Positions 26,634 through 34,678 of a DNA stretch of 64,000 nt are shown piece after piece. The stretch covers positions 157,501-221,500 of the forward strand of contig JACKDV010000009.1 in NCBI GenBank assembly GCA_020633315.1, read 5' to 3'. The notes beneath the pieces are model-generated. The model searched no databases and was not told the origin of the DNA. It saw nothing but the letters and a program-made list of their open reading frames with translations. The stretch is from Myxococcales bacterium (GTDB lineage: Bacteria; Myxococcota_A; Polyangia; Nannocystales; Nannocystaceae). The translations under genes were made by a program, and so were the position numbers. The first letter of the stretch is position 1, and each line of letters opens with the position of its first letter.

Positions 26634-27563
26634 CTACTTGGTGCGCTTGCGCTTGCGGTGCTTGGACGCGAGCGACTCCACGGTGCGGCGGATCGTCCGA
26701 GGGTCGTAGCCCTCGACGACCACGCCGCCCTGCTGCTCGATGAGCTCGGCGAGCTCGGGGGCCGCGGCCCCGCCCACCACCCACGGGGTCTCGCCGCAGG
26801 CCGAGGCATACTCCTCGACCAGCTCGCGGGCGCGGTGCGGAGGCGGGGTGACGGTGACCGACAGACCCACGAGCTCGGGGTCGATCTCCTCCACCGCCTG
26901 CCGGATGGCGTGGGGCGGGGTGCGGGTGCCCAGGCGGACCACGCGGTGGCCCCACACCGCCATGTGCAGCGAGAAGCCGTACAGCGGCAGCGAGTGGGTG
27001 TCGTCGGCGAAGCAGGCGACCACCACGGTGCGCTCGGCGTCGTCGTGCTGCACCAGCCTGAGCATGGACGACGCGGCCGACTCCACGATCTGGGTGGCCA
27101 TGTGCTCCTGACCGATGCTGAACACGCCGTCGTGCCAGCGCTGGCCCACCTCGGCCATCGCGGGACGCAGCACCCGATCGAACACGGCAGTCGCGGTGCC
27201 CAGCGCCATCGCGTGCCGCACCGCGCCCTCCACCTGCTGCGGATCGAAGGCATCCACCGCGCGGACGATCGCATCGGCGGCGGCCTTGAACGGATCGCCG
27301 CTGTTGGCCGGGGTGGTGGTGCGCTGCTCGAGGTCGGCCAGCACCAGCTTGGCCGCCTCCGAGGGCGCCATGCCCTGGTCGCACAGCTCGCGGACCCTAC
27401 GGATGAGCTCGACGTCGGCGTCGCTGTAGACCCGGTACGAGGACTCGGTTCGCCGCGGCTCGGGGACGCCGTAGCGACGCTCCCACGCGCGCAGGGTGGC
27501 GGCGGGAATCCCCGTCATCTCGGCGACCGCATTGATGCGGTACTTGCCCTTGTCGTCGGCCAC
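26634..27563 (-). CDS. carH: MerR-type B12-binding photoreceptor repressor, CarA/CarH-like
   Basis: About 309 residues from a GTG with GAGAG six bases upstream. A MerR winged helix (residues about 7-75: YRINAVAEMTGIPAATLRAWERRYGVP) is followed by a helical bundle with the light-sensing motif W-x9-EH (W143, E153, H154) and a B12-binding domain with D188-x-H190. In CarH the corresponding His is the lower cobalt ligand, at nearly the same distance from the EH pair as here. The G of DxHxxG is Pro (DTHSLP). In the family, adenosylcobalamin makes a DNA-binding tetramer in the dark and light breaks it. It likely represses the divergent crtI operon and itself. It could also be a CarA-type protein; the W-x9-EH motif favours the light-sensing form. 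Confidence 0.88.
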   Translation of the reverse strand: MADDKGKYRINAVAEMTGIPAATLRAWERRYGVPEPRRTESSYRVYSDADVELIRRVRELCDQGMAPSEAAKLVLADLEQRTTTPANSGDPFKAAADAIVRAVDAFDPQQVEGAVRHAMALGTATAVFDRVLRPAMAEVGQRWHDGVFSIGQEHMATQIVESAASSMLRLVQHDDAERTVVVACFADDTHSLPLYGFSLHMAVWGHRVVRLGTRTPPHAIRQAVEEIDPELVGLSVTVTPPPHRARELVEEYASACGETPWVVGGAAAPELAELIEQQGGVVVEGYDPRTIRRTVESLASKHRKRKRTK

Positions 27564-27600
27564 GGTTGCTCTCGTCGTGGGGTCGATGGTCGTCCGGTTG

Positions 27601-27662
27601 CACGAGGATTGTGCACCCGTTTTTTCTGTTGTCAAATGTTTGAACAACGCTATAAGTTCCTT
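27601..27662. promoter_or_regulatory. Overlapping divergent promoters and operator between carH-like and crtI
   Basis: TTGTCAA (27629-27635) reads as -35 on both strands: TTGTCA for crtI with TATAAG at 27651-27656 (16-bp spacer), and TTGACA for the regulator with CACAAT at 27613-27608 (16-bp spacer). The same stretch starts an 18-bp motif TTGTCAAATGTTTGAACA (27629-27646), also found before crtE and, less exactly, before the sigma gene. One protein bound here would block both promoters. Confidence 0.6.
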
Positions 27663-29246
27663 GTGCAAAGATTAGAAGACCTCCCAGAGCCTCGGCTGGA
27701 CGTCTCGTCACCTCGCGCCTACCACGCTGGAGGCCGACCGCACGCAATCATCATCGGCAGCGGATTCGGGGGTCTCGCGGCGGCGGTGCGCCTAGGCGCG
27801 CGGGGATACCGCGTGACCGTGCTGGAGCGCCGCGACCAGCCTGGAGGGCGTGCCTACGTGTATCGCCAGGACGGCTTCACCTTCGACGGAGGCCCGACGG
27901 TCATCACCGCTCCCTTCCTCTTCGAGGAGCTGTGGGAGCTGTGCGGCCGCCGCCTCGCTGACGACGTCGACCTGCGCCCGGTCTCTCCGTTCTATCGGAT
28001 CCGCTTCCACGACGGCCAGGTGTTCGACTACACGGGCGACGCCGAGGCGATGACGGAACAGATCTCACGCCTCGCGCCGGGAGATCTCGACGGCTACCAG
28101 CGGCTGATGGACACGAGCCGCCGGATCTTCGAGGTGGGCTTCGAGCGCCTGTCCTACGAGCCGTTCTCGACCTGGCTCGACATGGCGCGGATCGTCCCCG
28201 ACATGGTGCGGCTGCAGAGCTACCGCACCGTGTGGGGCCTGGTGTCCAAGCACATCCAGGACGAGCGCCTGCGACAGGTGCTCAGCTTCCACCCGCTGCT
28301 GGTGGGCGGCAACCCGTTCCAGACCACCTCGATCTACGCGCTCATCTGCTGGCTCGAGCGAAAGTGGGGGGTGTGGTTCCCCATGGGGGGCACCGGTGAG
28401 CTGGTGAAGGGGCTGGTGCGGCTCATCGAGGGGCAGGGCAACACCGTCCGCCTGAGCACCGAGGTCTCCCGCATCGAGGTGGAGCAGGGGCGCGCCACCG
28501 GGGTCACCCTGGCCGACGGCACCTTCCTGCCGGCCGACGTCGTGGTGTCCAACGCCGACTCGGCCTTCACCTACAAGCACCTGCTGCCGCCCGAGCACCG
28601 CAAGCGCTGGACCGACGCCAAGGTCGATCGGGCCCGCTACTCCATGAGCCTGTTCGTCTGGTACTTCGGCACCGATCGCAAGTACGACGACGTGGCCCAC
28701 CACAGCATCCTGCTCGGGCCGCGCTACAAGGGCCTGCTCGACGACATCTTCGAGCGCAAGGTGCTCGCGGACGACTTCAGCCTCTACCTGCACCGGCCCA
28801 CCGCCACCGATCCCTCGCTGGCCCCCACGCCGGGGCACGACACCTTCTACGTGCTCTCGCCGGTGCCCCACCTCGACGCCGAGGTGGACTGGGAGCAGCA
28901 GCGCGAGCACTACCGCCGCAAGATCGAGGCGTTCCTGGGCCGCACCGTGCTGCCGGGGCTGGCCGAGCACGTGGTGAGCTCCCACGTGCTCGACCCGCTG
29001 GGCTTCCGCGACGAGCTGCTCTCGGTCAAGGGCGCGGCCTTCGGGATGGAGCCGGTGCTGCTGCAGAGCGCCTACTTCCGCCCGCACAACCGCAGCGAGG
29101 AGATCGATCGCCTCTACCTGGTGGGCGCGGGCACGCACCCGGGCGCGGGGGTGCCGGGGGTGCTGTCCTCGGCCAAGGTGCTCGAGCGGGTGGTCCCCGA
29201 GGCGGCCAGCCTGGTCCGAGAGGAGCGAGCCGGCCATGCCGCATGA
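27663..29246 (+). CDS. crtI: Phytoene desaturase CrtI
   Basis: About 527 residues. An N-terminal FAD-binding motif (IIIGSGFGGLAAAVRL) and the C-terminal signature (GAGTHPGAGVPGVLSSAKV) are those of bacterial CrtI. It removes hydrogens from phytoene to give neurosporene or lycopene at the membrane. The in-frame ATG at 27636 lies between the predicted -35 and -10, so the GTG at 27663, about 7 bases after the -10, is favoured; that would make the mRNA leaderless or nearly so. The gene overlaps crtB by 11 bases. Divergence from the CarH-like gene indicates light control. Confidence 0.94.
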   Translation: MQRLEDLPEPRLDVSSPRAYHAGGRPHAIIIGSGFGGLAAAVRLGARGYRVTVLERRDQPGGRAYVYRQDGFTFDGGPTVITAPFLFEELWELCGRRLADDVDLRPVSPFYRIRFHDGQVFDYTGDAEAMTEQISRLAPGDLDGYQRLMDTSRRIFEVGFERLSYEPFSTWLDMARIVPDMVRLQSYRTVWGLVSKHIQDERLRQVLSFHPLLVGGNPFQTTSIYALICWLERKWGVWFPMGGTGELVKGLVRLIEGQGNTVRLSTEVSRIEVEQGRATGVTLADGTFLPADVVVSNADSAFTYKHLLPPEHRKRWTDAKVDRARYSMSLFVWYFGTDRKYDDVAHHSILLGPRYKGLLDDIFERKVLADDFSLYLHRPTATDPSLAPTPGHDTFYVLSPVPHLDAEVDWEQQREHYRRKIEAFLGRTVLPGLAEHVVSSHVLDPLGFRDELLSVKGAAFGMEPVLLQSAYFRPHNRSEEIDRLYLVGAGTHPGAGVPGVLSSAKVLERVVPEAASLVREERAGHAA

Positions 29247-30237
29247 CGCCGCCCTGCTCGTGCGCTCGACCCTCGCGATCGAGGAGGCCGACCAGCGCCG
29301 CTGCGAGGAGCTGCTGCGGGTGGGCAGCCGCAGCTTCTCCGCCGCGGCGCGGCTGCTGCCCGCCCGCGTGCGCGCGCCGGTGACCGCCTTCTATGCCTTC
29401 TGTCGGGTGGCCGACGATGCGATCGACCTGAGCGAGGACCCGACGGCGGCCTTCGTCGATCTGCGGGATCGGGTCGATGCGATCTACGCGGGGCGGCCCC
29501 GCCCCGAGCCCGTGGACCGGGCCTTCTGCCGCGTGGTCGAGGGGGCCCAGATCCCTCGTCAGCTCGTCGACACCCTGCTCGAGGGCTTCGCCTGGGACCT
29601 CGAGGAGTGCCGCTACGAGCAGCTCGAGCAGACCCTGGCCTACGCCGCGCGGGTCGCCTCCGTGGTGGGAGTGATCATGACCCTCATCATGGGAGCGCGA
29701 GAGCCCGAGACCCTCGCGCGGGCCTGCGACCTGGGGGCGGCGATGCAGCTCACCAACATCGCGCGCGACGTGGGGGAGGACGCGCGCCTGGGTCGGCTGT
29801 ACCTGCCGGGGCAGTGGCTGCGCGAGGAGGGGATCGATCCCGAGGCCTTCGTCCGCGATCCCACCCCGAGCCCGGGGCTGCGGCGAGCCGTGGCGCGCCT
29901 GCTGGCGGAGGCCGAGCTGCTCTACGAGCGGGCCCAGGCCGGCATCCCGGCGCTGCCCCGCGACTGTCGGCCTGCCATTCGGGCGGCGTCGCTCATCTAC
30001 GCCGACATCGGTCGGGTGATCGCGAGGCGCGGCCACGACTCGGTGACCGGTCGGGCGCAGACCTCCACGGCCCGCAAGCTGTGGCTGCTGGCGCGGGCCT
30101 GGCTGGGTCAGGCTCGGCGCGACGCGTCGGCCTGGAGCGAGCCGCCGCTGCCCGAGGTGGCGTTCCTGGTGGACGCCGTGCGTGGCCACGCGAGGCCGCT
30201 GCGGCCGTCGCTGGCGCTGGTCGGGGCGACCCCGTGA
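29236..30237 (+). CDS. crtB: Phytoene synthase CrtB
   Basis: A 333-residue synthase joining two geranylgeranyl diphosphates to phytoene. Both Asp-rich metal sites are intact: ADDAID (within AFCRVADDAIDL) and NIARDVGEDARLGRLYLP. Length and internal motifs fit CrtB rather than squalene synthase. The start overlaps the end of crtI, and the stop TGA overlaps the GTG of the acyltransferase gene. Confidence 0.95.
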   Translation: MPHDAALLVRSTLAIEEADQRRCEELLRVGSRSFSAAARLLPARVRAPVTAFYAFCRVADDAIDLSEDPTAAFVDLRDRVDAIYAGRPRPEPVDRAFCRVVEGAQIPRQLVDTLLEGFAWDLEECRYEQLEQTLAYAARVASVVGVIMTLIMGAREPETLARACDLGAAMQLTNIARDVGEDARLGRLYLPGQWLREEGIDPEAFVRDPTPSPGLRRAVARLLAEAELLYERAQAGIPALPRDCRPAIRAASLIYADIGRVIARRGHDSVTGRAQTSTARKLWLLARAWLGQARRDASAWSEPPLPEVAFLVDAVRGHARPLRPSLALVGATP

Positions 30238-31091
30238 TCCCGGCGGCCAAGCGCCGCTGGTTCACCCGCTGGTTCGGGGCCCAGGCCCACGCCCGGCTGC
30301 GCGCCACCTTCGGCACGCTGCACCTGGCCGGCCGCGAGCACCTGCAGCAGGCGCTGCGTCGCGGGCCGGTGCTGGTGGTCTCCAACCATAGTAGCTGGTG
30401 GGATCCGATCGTGGCGCTGGTGCTGAGCACCCGCATCGTGCCCAGCGACGCCCATGCGCTGATGGAGGCGGCCAACCTGCGACGGCGGCCCTTCTTCGCG
30501 CTGGTGGGTGCCTTCGGGGTGGATCGTGGGTCGCGACGCGACGGGGCCCGGGCCGTCCGCCATGCGGTCTCGCTGCTCGATCGGCCGGGGCGGCTGGTGT
30601 GGATCTTCCCGCAAGGGGAGGAGCGACCGCTGCACGAGCGGCCGCTGGTCTTCCACCCGGGGGCGGCCCGCGTGGCCGAGCGCGCGCCCGCGGCCACGGT
30701 GCTGCCGGTGGCGCTGGCGTATGCGTTCGGCGCTCGAGAGGCGCCCGAGCTGCTGGTGAGCATCGGCGCGCCGCTGCCCGCCGAGGGCTCGGCGGCGCGG
30801 GCCCGCGATGCCCAGGCCGCGGCCGTGCTCGCCGAGCTCGAGCGGATCGATCGGCACCTCGGCGATCCGGGCGGCGACCCGGCCTTCGAGCGCGAGACGC
30901 TGCGCGCGGGCGGGAGCCTGGGCCGCGTGGCCGAGCGCATGCTCGTCGCGCTCACCCGACCCTTCGTGCCGGGGCTGGAGGGCGGCGGCTCAGCCGGGCT
31001 CGAGCAGGCCGCGGGCGCCCAGCCGCAGCGATCGCTCGCGCCAGCGCACGCGGGCCGGACCGACCGCGGCGCGGACGAAGGCCAGCAGTAG
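30234..31091 (+). CDS. PlsC-type acyltransferase, probable carotenoid glycoside acylation
   Basis: A 285-residue 1-acylglycerol-3-phosphate acyltransferase-like protein: catalytic NHSSWWD (HxxxxD), FGVDRGSRRD, and the substrate motif FPQGEE. Its position as third gene of the crtI-crtB operon, with a glycosyltransferase next door, suggests it acylates the carotenoid sugar, as carotenoid acyltransferases of CruD type do; this is inference. The GTG start overlaps the crtB stop (GTGA). Its 3' end overlaps the convergent glycosyltransferase gene by 102 bases. Confidence 0.8.
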   Translation: MIPAAKRRWFTRWFGAQAHARLRATFGTLHLAGREHLQQALRRGPVLVVSNHSSWWDPIVALVLSTRIVPSDAHALMEAANLRRRPFFALVGAFGVDRGSRRDGARAVRHAVSLLDRPGRLVWIFPQGEERPLHERPLVFHPGAARVAERAPAATVLPVALAYAFGAREAPELLVSIGAPLPAEGSAARARDAQAAAVLAELERIDRHLGDPGGDPAFERETLRAGGSLGRVAERMLVALTRPFVPGLEGGGSAGLEQAAGAQPQRSLAPAHAGRTDRGADEGQQ

Positions 31092-32165
31092 CACCAGGTC
31101 GGCGAGCAGCGCGTCGGTCAAGGCGCCGCCGGCCACCAGCGGTCGCCCGGCGAGCCGGCGGGCGGCGAAGGCCACGGCCACGCGCGCGAGCCCGACGAGC
31201 AGCCCCGCGAAGGCGGCCCCCGGCAGCCCGACGCGCTCGCCCAGCACCGCCGCGAGCACGAGGCCCGGCGTGGCCGCGAGCAGCAGCGGGTACGACAGCA
31301 GCAGCGCGGGTCGCTGCGCCCGGATCACCATCAGCCATCGCACGTAGCGATCGAGCACGCTGCCCACGCTGCGGCCCGAGGCGAGCGAGCCCACCACCCG
31401 CGGGCTCATGTGGGTGGTCCAGCCGCGCTCGGCCAGGCGGCGGGCGAGCTCCATGTCCTCGCCCAGGTGCTGCACCAGCCCCGCGAAGCCGCCGGTCTCG
31501 CGCAGCGCATCGCAGCGCACGGCGAAGGTCTTGCCCACCAGCCCGCCGGGGTCGAGCGCGCCCAGCAGCGGAAACGCGTGCAGCGAGCCGCCGAGCACCG
31601 CCGACGACAGACGATCGCCCGCGCCGGCCGGCTCGCGCTCCACCGGGGCGCACCACACCGCGGCCACGCGATCGTGGCGGTCGCACAGCGGGGCGATCAG
31701 GGCCTCGAGATCGAGCGCGTGCAGGTCCACGTCGCTGTCGACCACCACGGCGATCTCGTCGTGGCCGAGGTCGACCACGCCCGAGAGCTGGCTGGCCTTG
31801 AGGTTGGTGCCGCACGCGGGGATCACCCGGGCCTGCGCGTCCATGCCCGCGTGGCGCAGCTCGGCCGCCACGCGGTGCAGCAGGGGCTGGGCCGGATCGT
31901 TGGCGGCGGTGGTGGTGAGCACCACCCGCAGCGGTCCGTCGTAGCGCAGCGAGCCCGTGGAGCGCAGCGTGCGACCCAGGTGCGGCTCGAGCCCCGCGCA
32001 GGGGCGCACCACCACCACCGAGGGCCGGGGCGCCGGCGCAGGGCGGGCGTGTGGCCTCGCGCGCCGTCGGAGCGCCCGTAGCATCGCGACGCCGCTGGTG
32101 CCCACCACGGCCGCGGTCCAGGCCCACAACAGCCCCGCGAGCACCCAGTGCAGCCCGTCGCTCAT
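30990..32165 (-). CDS. Membrane glycosyltransferase (GT2/GT21-like), probable carotenoid glycosylation
   Basis: A 391-residue protein with one N-terminal membrane segment, a glycosyltransferase core (VVVVRPCAGLE; DSDVDLHAL, the DxD site; HLGEDMELARRLAERGW; RYVRWL, an RxxRW-like motif) and hydrophobic C-terminal segments. This is the ceramide-glucosyltransferase/HpnI architecture. Next to crtC and crtD it is expected to attach a sugar to the 1-hydroxyl made by CrtC, like CruC (inference). Its ATG overlaps the crtC stop (ATGA). Confidence 0.82.
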   Translation of the reverse strand: MSDGLHWVLAGLLWAWTAAVVGTSGVAMLRALRRRARPHARPAPAPRPSVVVVRPCAGLEPHLGRTLRSTGSLRYDGPLRVVLTTTAANDPAQPLLHRVAAELRHAGMDAQARVIPACGTNLKASQLSGVVDLGHDEIAVVVDSDVDLHALDLEALIAPLCDRHDRVAAVWCAPVEREPAGAGDRLSSAVLGGSLHAFPLLGALDPGGLVGKTFAVRCDALRETGGFAGLVQHLGEDMELARRLAERGWTTHMSPRVVGSLASGRSVGSVLDRYVRWLMVIRAQRPALLLSYPLLLAATPGLVLAAVLGERVGLPGAAFAGLLVGLARVAVAFAARRLAGRPLVAGGALTDALLADLVLLLAFVRAAVGPARVRWRERSLRLGARGLLEPG

Positions 32166-33124
32166 GCTCGCCACCCCCGGCGGATCCGAAACGGCAGCAG
32201 CCGCTGCACCCACGGCCGCGCGAAGCGATCGAGGCACAGCGACTCGTGCATGGCCGCGACCCGCTGCCCGTCGAGGGTGGTCTCCACCAGCGAGCGCGAG
32301 TAGAACGGCGTGTCCTCGAGGGTGCGTCGCAGCACGGGCGAGGGCCCGTCGTCGCTGCGGGTCGCACGGGGCAGGCCCCAGCCGGTCCGTGCCAGCGCGT
32401 GGCGGGCCGGCGCGGCCAGGGGCAGCACCTCGCCGTCGGGGCGGAACAGCAGGCCGTGCTCGCTCGGCGCTCCGTCGCGGGGCTGGGCGTCGTAGAGCAC
32501 CGCGGTGCCCCGGCGCAGCTCGGCCCGCGACCAGCTCCAGCGGTGGAAGCCGTGCTCGAGCGGCTCGGCGCCGAAGTTGGTGTCGTGGTAGCCCGAGCCC
32601 GAGAAGCGCAGGCCCGGCCGCTCCATCTCCACCTCGATCGCGGCCAGGGGAGCCACCGCCCACCAGTGGTGTCGCCCCGCCGGATCGAGGGCCAGCGGGC
32701 TCGTCCAGCGGCCGCGGGGGCGCAGGCGGATCGTGCCGCGCAGCGGCAGCCCCAGCCCCGCGCTCCGCTCGTCCACCCGGGCCACCAGCGCGTCGTCCTC
32801 CCAGGCGAGGGTGCTGCCGCCCAGCGCGAGCACGTCGGCCTCGCGCTGGACCCGGTCGCGCGGGTGCTCGGTGAGCGCCCAGTGCCGGCGACCGTCGCGG
32901 TACAGCACCAGGTTGAGCGCACAGAAGCGCTCGGCCTGCGGCGGCGCGGCCTCGCGGGCCCGCGCGCGGAAGTAGGTGGGCGAGAACACCGAGCCCACGA
33001 AGGCGATGAGCGTCACGGCCTGCCGGCCATCGTCGCTGATGCCGTCGAGGTACCACCACAGGTAGCCACCGGGCGGGACCGGGGCATCGAAGCGAGGTCC
33101 TCGTGGACCGTGCGCGCGACCAAT
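32162..33124 (-). CDS. crtC: Carotenoid 1,2-hydratase CrtC
   Basis: Homology runs from PVPPGGYLWWYLDGISDDG to the stop and covers a full CrtC of about 310 residues: TLIAFVGSVFSP, NLVLYRDGRRHWALTEH, GSGYHDTNFG, RWSWSRAEL. The enzyme adds water at C-1 of the acyclic end. No ATG, GTG or TTG lies in frame near the expected start; the coordinate given uses an ATT at 33124 as a guess. The reading frame overlaps the end of crtD by about 100 bases. Either a rare start, a frameshift fusion with CrtD or a sequence error explains this. The downstream stop is coupled to the glycosyltransferase (ATGA). Confidence 0.8.
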   Translation of the reverse strand: MGRAHGPRGPRFDAPVPPGGYLWWYLDGISDDGRQAVTLIAFVGSVFSPTYFRARAREAAPPQAERFCALNLVLYRDGRRHWALTEHPRDRVQREADVLALGGSTLAWEDDALVARVDERSAGLGLPLRGTIRLRPRGRWTSPLALDPAGRHHWWAVAPLAAIEVEMERPGLRFSGSGYHDTNFGAEPLEHGFHRWSWSRAELRRGTAVLYDAQPRDGAPSEHGLLFRPDGEVLPLAAPARHALARTGWGLPRATRSDDGPSPVLRRTLEDTPFYSRSLVETTLDGQRVAAMHESLCLDRFARPWVQRLLPFRIRRGWRA

Positions 33125-34590
33125 CGACCACCCAGGGCCACCATGGGGATCCCCGCGCCCGGGTGGATTCCCCCGCCCACCATCGTCAGGCCCGCGATCC
33201 TCGTCCGTGCTCCCGGTCGGGCGAAGGAGCCGGTCATCCCGTGGGTCGCCGGCCCGTACAGGGCGCCCCCCGTGCCGGGGAACATCCGGGCGAAGTCGTG
33301 GGGCGTGGTCGAGACGATCTGGCTCGGCCGCGCCCGTAGGGTGAGCCCGCAGCGGGCTAGCTGCTCGCGGCACCGTCGTCGGCATGACTCGATCTCCGGG
33401 TCGAAGGCATCGTCGTCCCCGCGCGCGGGCGCGTTGACGAGGCAGAACAGGCGCTGGGGGGCCGGATCCACGCCCGGGTCGAGCGCGGTGGGATCGCGGT
33501 CCTGGGCGCACAGGTACACGGTGGGCTCGTGGGGCACCTGCCCCGCCTCGAGCTGCTCGAACTCGCGGTGGTAGTCGGAGGAGAACAGCACGTTGTGGTA
33601 GGCGAGCGGGAAGTCGGGCACCTGCCCCACCATCGACCAGGTGATGGCCGACAGCGAGCGGGGGGCCCGGGCCACGTCGACCGCCCCCGCGATCGACGAG
33701 CCGAGGCGACCGCTGGCCACCGCCTCGGGGGCCGCGTTGAGCACCACGGCCCGCGCCCGCAGGGTGGGGCCGGAGGCGAGGCGTGCTCCCGCGACGCGCC
33801 CTCCCTCCACCACGATCTCCTCCACCGCCGTGTCGAGCACGATCCGTCCGCCGAGCCGTCGCAGCCGCTCGGCGAGCGCCTCGGCGAGGGCCTGCATGCC
33901 GCCCCGCACCGCCCACACCCCCTGCTGCTCCACGTGGGCGATGAGGTTGAGGGTGGCCGGCGCACGGAAGGGGGAGGAGCCATAGTAGGTGGCGTAGCGC
34001 CCGAACAGCTGCTGCAGGCGAGGGTCGCGGAAGAAGCCCCGCAGGGCTCGCCACATGCTGCGGTGGAAGTCCACCGTGGCCATGCGGCGAAGCTGCCCCA
34101 GGTCCAGCCGACGCATCATGCCCAGCAAGCCCGCCGCGTCGCCGCGGATGAACGGGCCCTCCACCGTCTCGTGGATCCGCCGAGCGTGGGCGTGCAGGCG
34201 CCGGAAGCCCTCGGCCTCGCGCGGGCCCGCCAGCTCGGCGATGGCCGCCGCGCTGCGCTCGAGATCGGCGAAGAGATCGAGGCGAGAGCCGTCGGGCCAC
34301 GCGTGACGGGCCAGCACCTCCAGCGGGCGCAGCTCCACCTCCTCGTCGAAGCGCCCGCCCGCCCGCTCGAACAGGCCGTCGAACACGTCGCGCATGGTGA
34401 GCACGGTGGGGCCGCTGTCGATCGCCCGCCCCTCCACCTCCACCGTGCGCATCTTGCCGCCCACCGCCGAGCCGCGCTCGATCACCACCACCGCGTGTCC
34501 GCGGGCGGCGAGCTCGATCGCGGCGGACAGGCCTCCGATGCCCGCTCCCACCACCACCACGTCCCACTGCGCCGACATCTCGACGCTCAT
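33013..34590 (-). CDS. crtD: Hydroxyneurosporene/methoxyneurosporene desaturase CrtD
   Basis: A 525-residue CrtI-family FAD enzyme with an N-terminal VVVVGAGIGGLSAAIELAARGH motif and a C-terminal GGGIHPGAGIPMVALGGRLVA signature. It groups with CrtD (3,4-desaturation of 1-hydroxy carotenoids) by its place beside crtC and by its motifs. The last 24 residues after HEDLAS are read from the crtC region in another frame and do not look like CrtD sequence, so the natural end may be earlier. It starts at ATG 34590, divergent from crtE. Confidence 0.88.
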   Translation of the reverse strand: MSVEMSAQWDVVVVGAGIGGLSAAIELAARGHAVVVIERGSAVGGKMRTVEVEGRAIDSGPTVLTMRDVFDGLFERAGGRFDEEVELRPLEVLARHAWPDGSRLDLFADLERSAAAIAELAGPREAEGFRRLHAHARRIHETVEGPFIRGDAAGLLGMMRRLDLGQLRRMATVDFHRSMWRALRGFFRDPRLQQLFGRYATYYGSSPFRAPATLNLIAHVEQQGVWAVRGGMQALAEALAERLRRLGGRIVLDTAVEEIVVEGGRVAGARLASGPTLRARAVVLNAAPEAVASGRLGSSIAGAVDVARAPRSLSAITWSMVGQVPDFPLAYHNVLFSSDYHREFEQLEAGQVPHEPTVYLCAQDRDPTALDPGVDPAPQRLFCLVNAPARGDDDAFDPEIESCRRRCREQLARCGLTLRARPSQIVSTTPHDFARMFPGTGGALYGPATHGMTGSFARPGARTRIAGLTMVGGGIHPGAGIPMVALGGRLVARTVHEDLASMPRSRPVATCGGTSTASATMAGRP

Positions 34591-34610
34591 GCTAGGCGAG
34601 GGCCCGAAGT

Positions 34611-34678
34611 TTGTCCATTGTTTGGACATTGAATCGGAAAATATTGACAGACATTGGACGCTGGCCCAGACTCCCGCC
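34611..34678. promoter_or_regulatory. Divergent crtD/crtE promoter region with operator-like inverted repeat
   Basis: TGTCCA-TTGTT-TGGACA (34612-34628) is a perfect 6-bp inverted repeat. With its leading T it aligns with the crtI operator at 13 of 18 positions. A TTGACA (34644-34649) lies 33 bases past the start of the site and is followed after 17 bases by CAGACT (34667-34672), which could serve crtE with transcription near its GTG at 34679. The crtD promoter on the other strand is not clear. Confidence 0.5.

Noticed and set aside
26601..27662. Cobalamin riboswitch upstream of the B12-binding regulator
   Set aside because: No B12-box or multi-stem leader is visible, and the predicted 5' untranslated region is only about 38 nt.
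32162..34567. 801-codon minus-strand frame as a single CrtC protein
   Set aside because: Only the last about 310 codons resemble CrtC; the rest is the crtD gene read in another frame.
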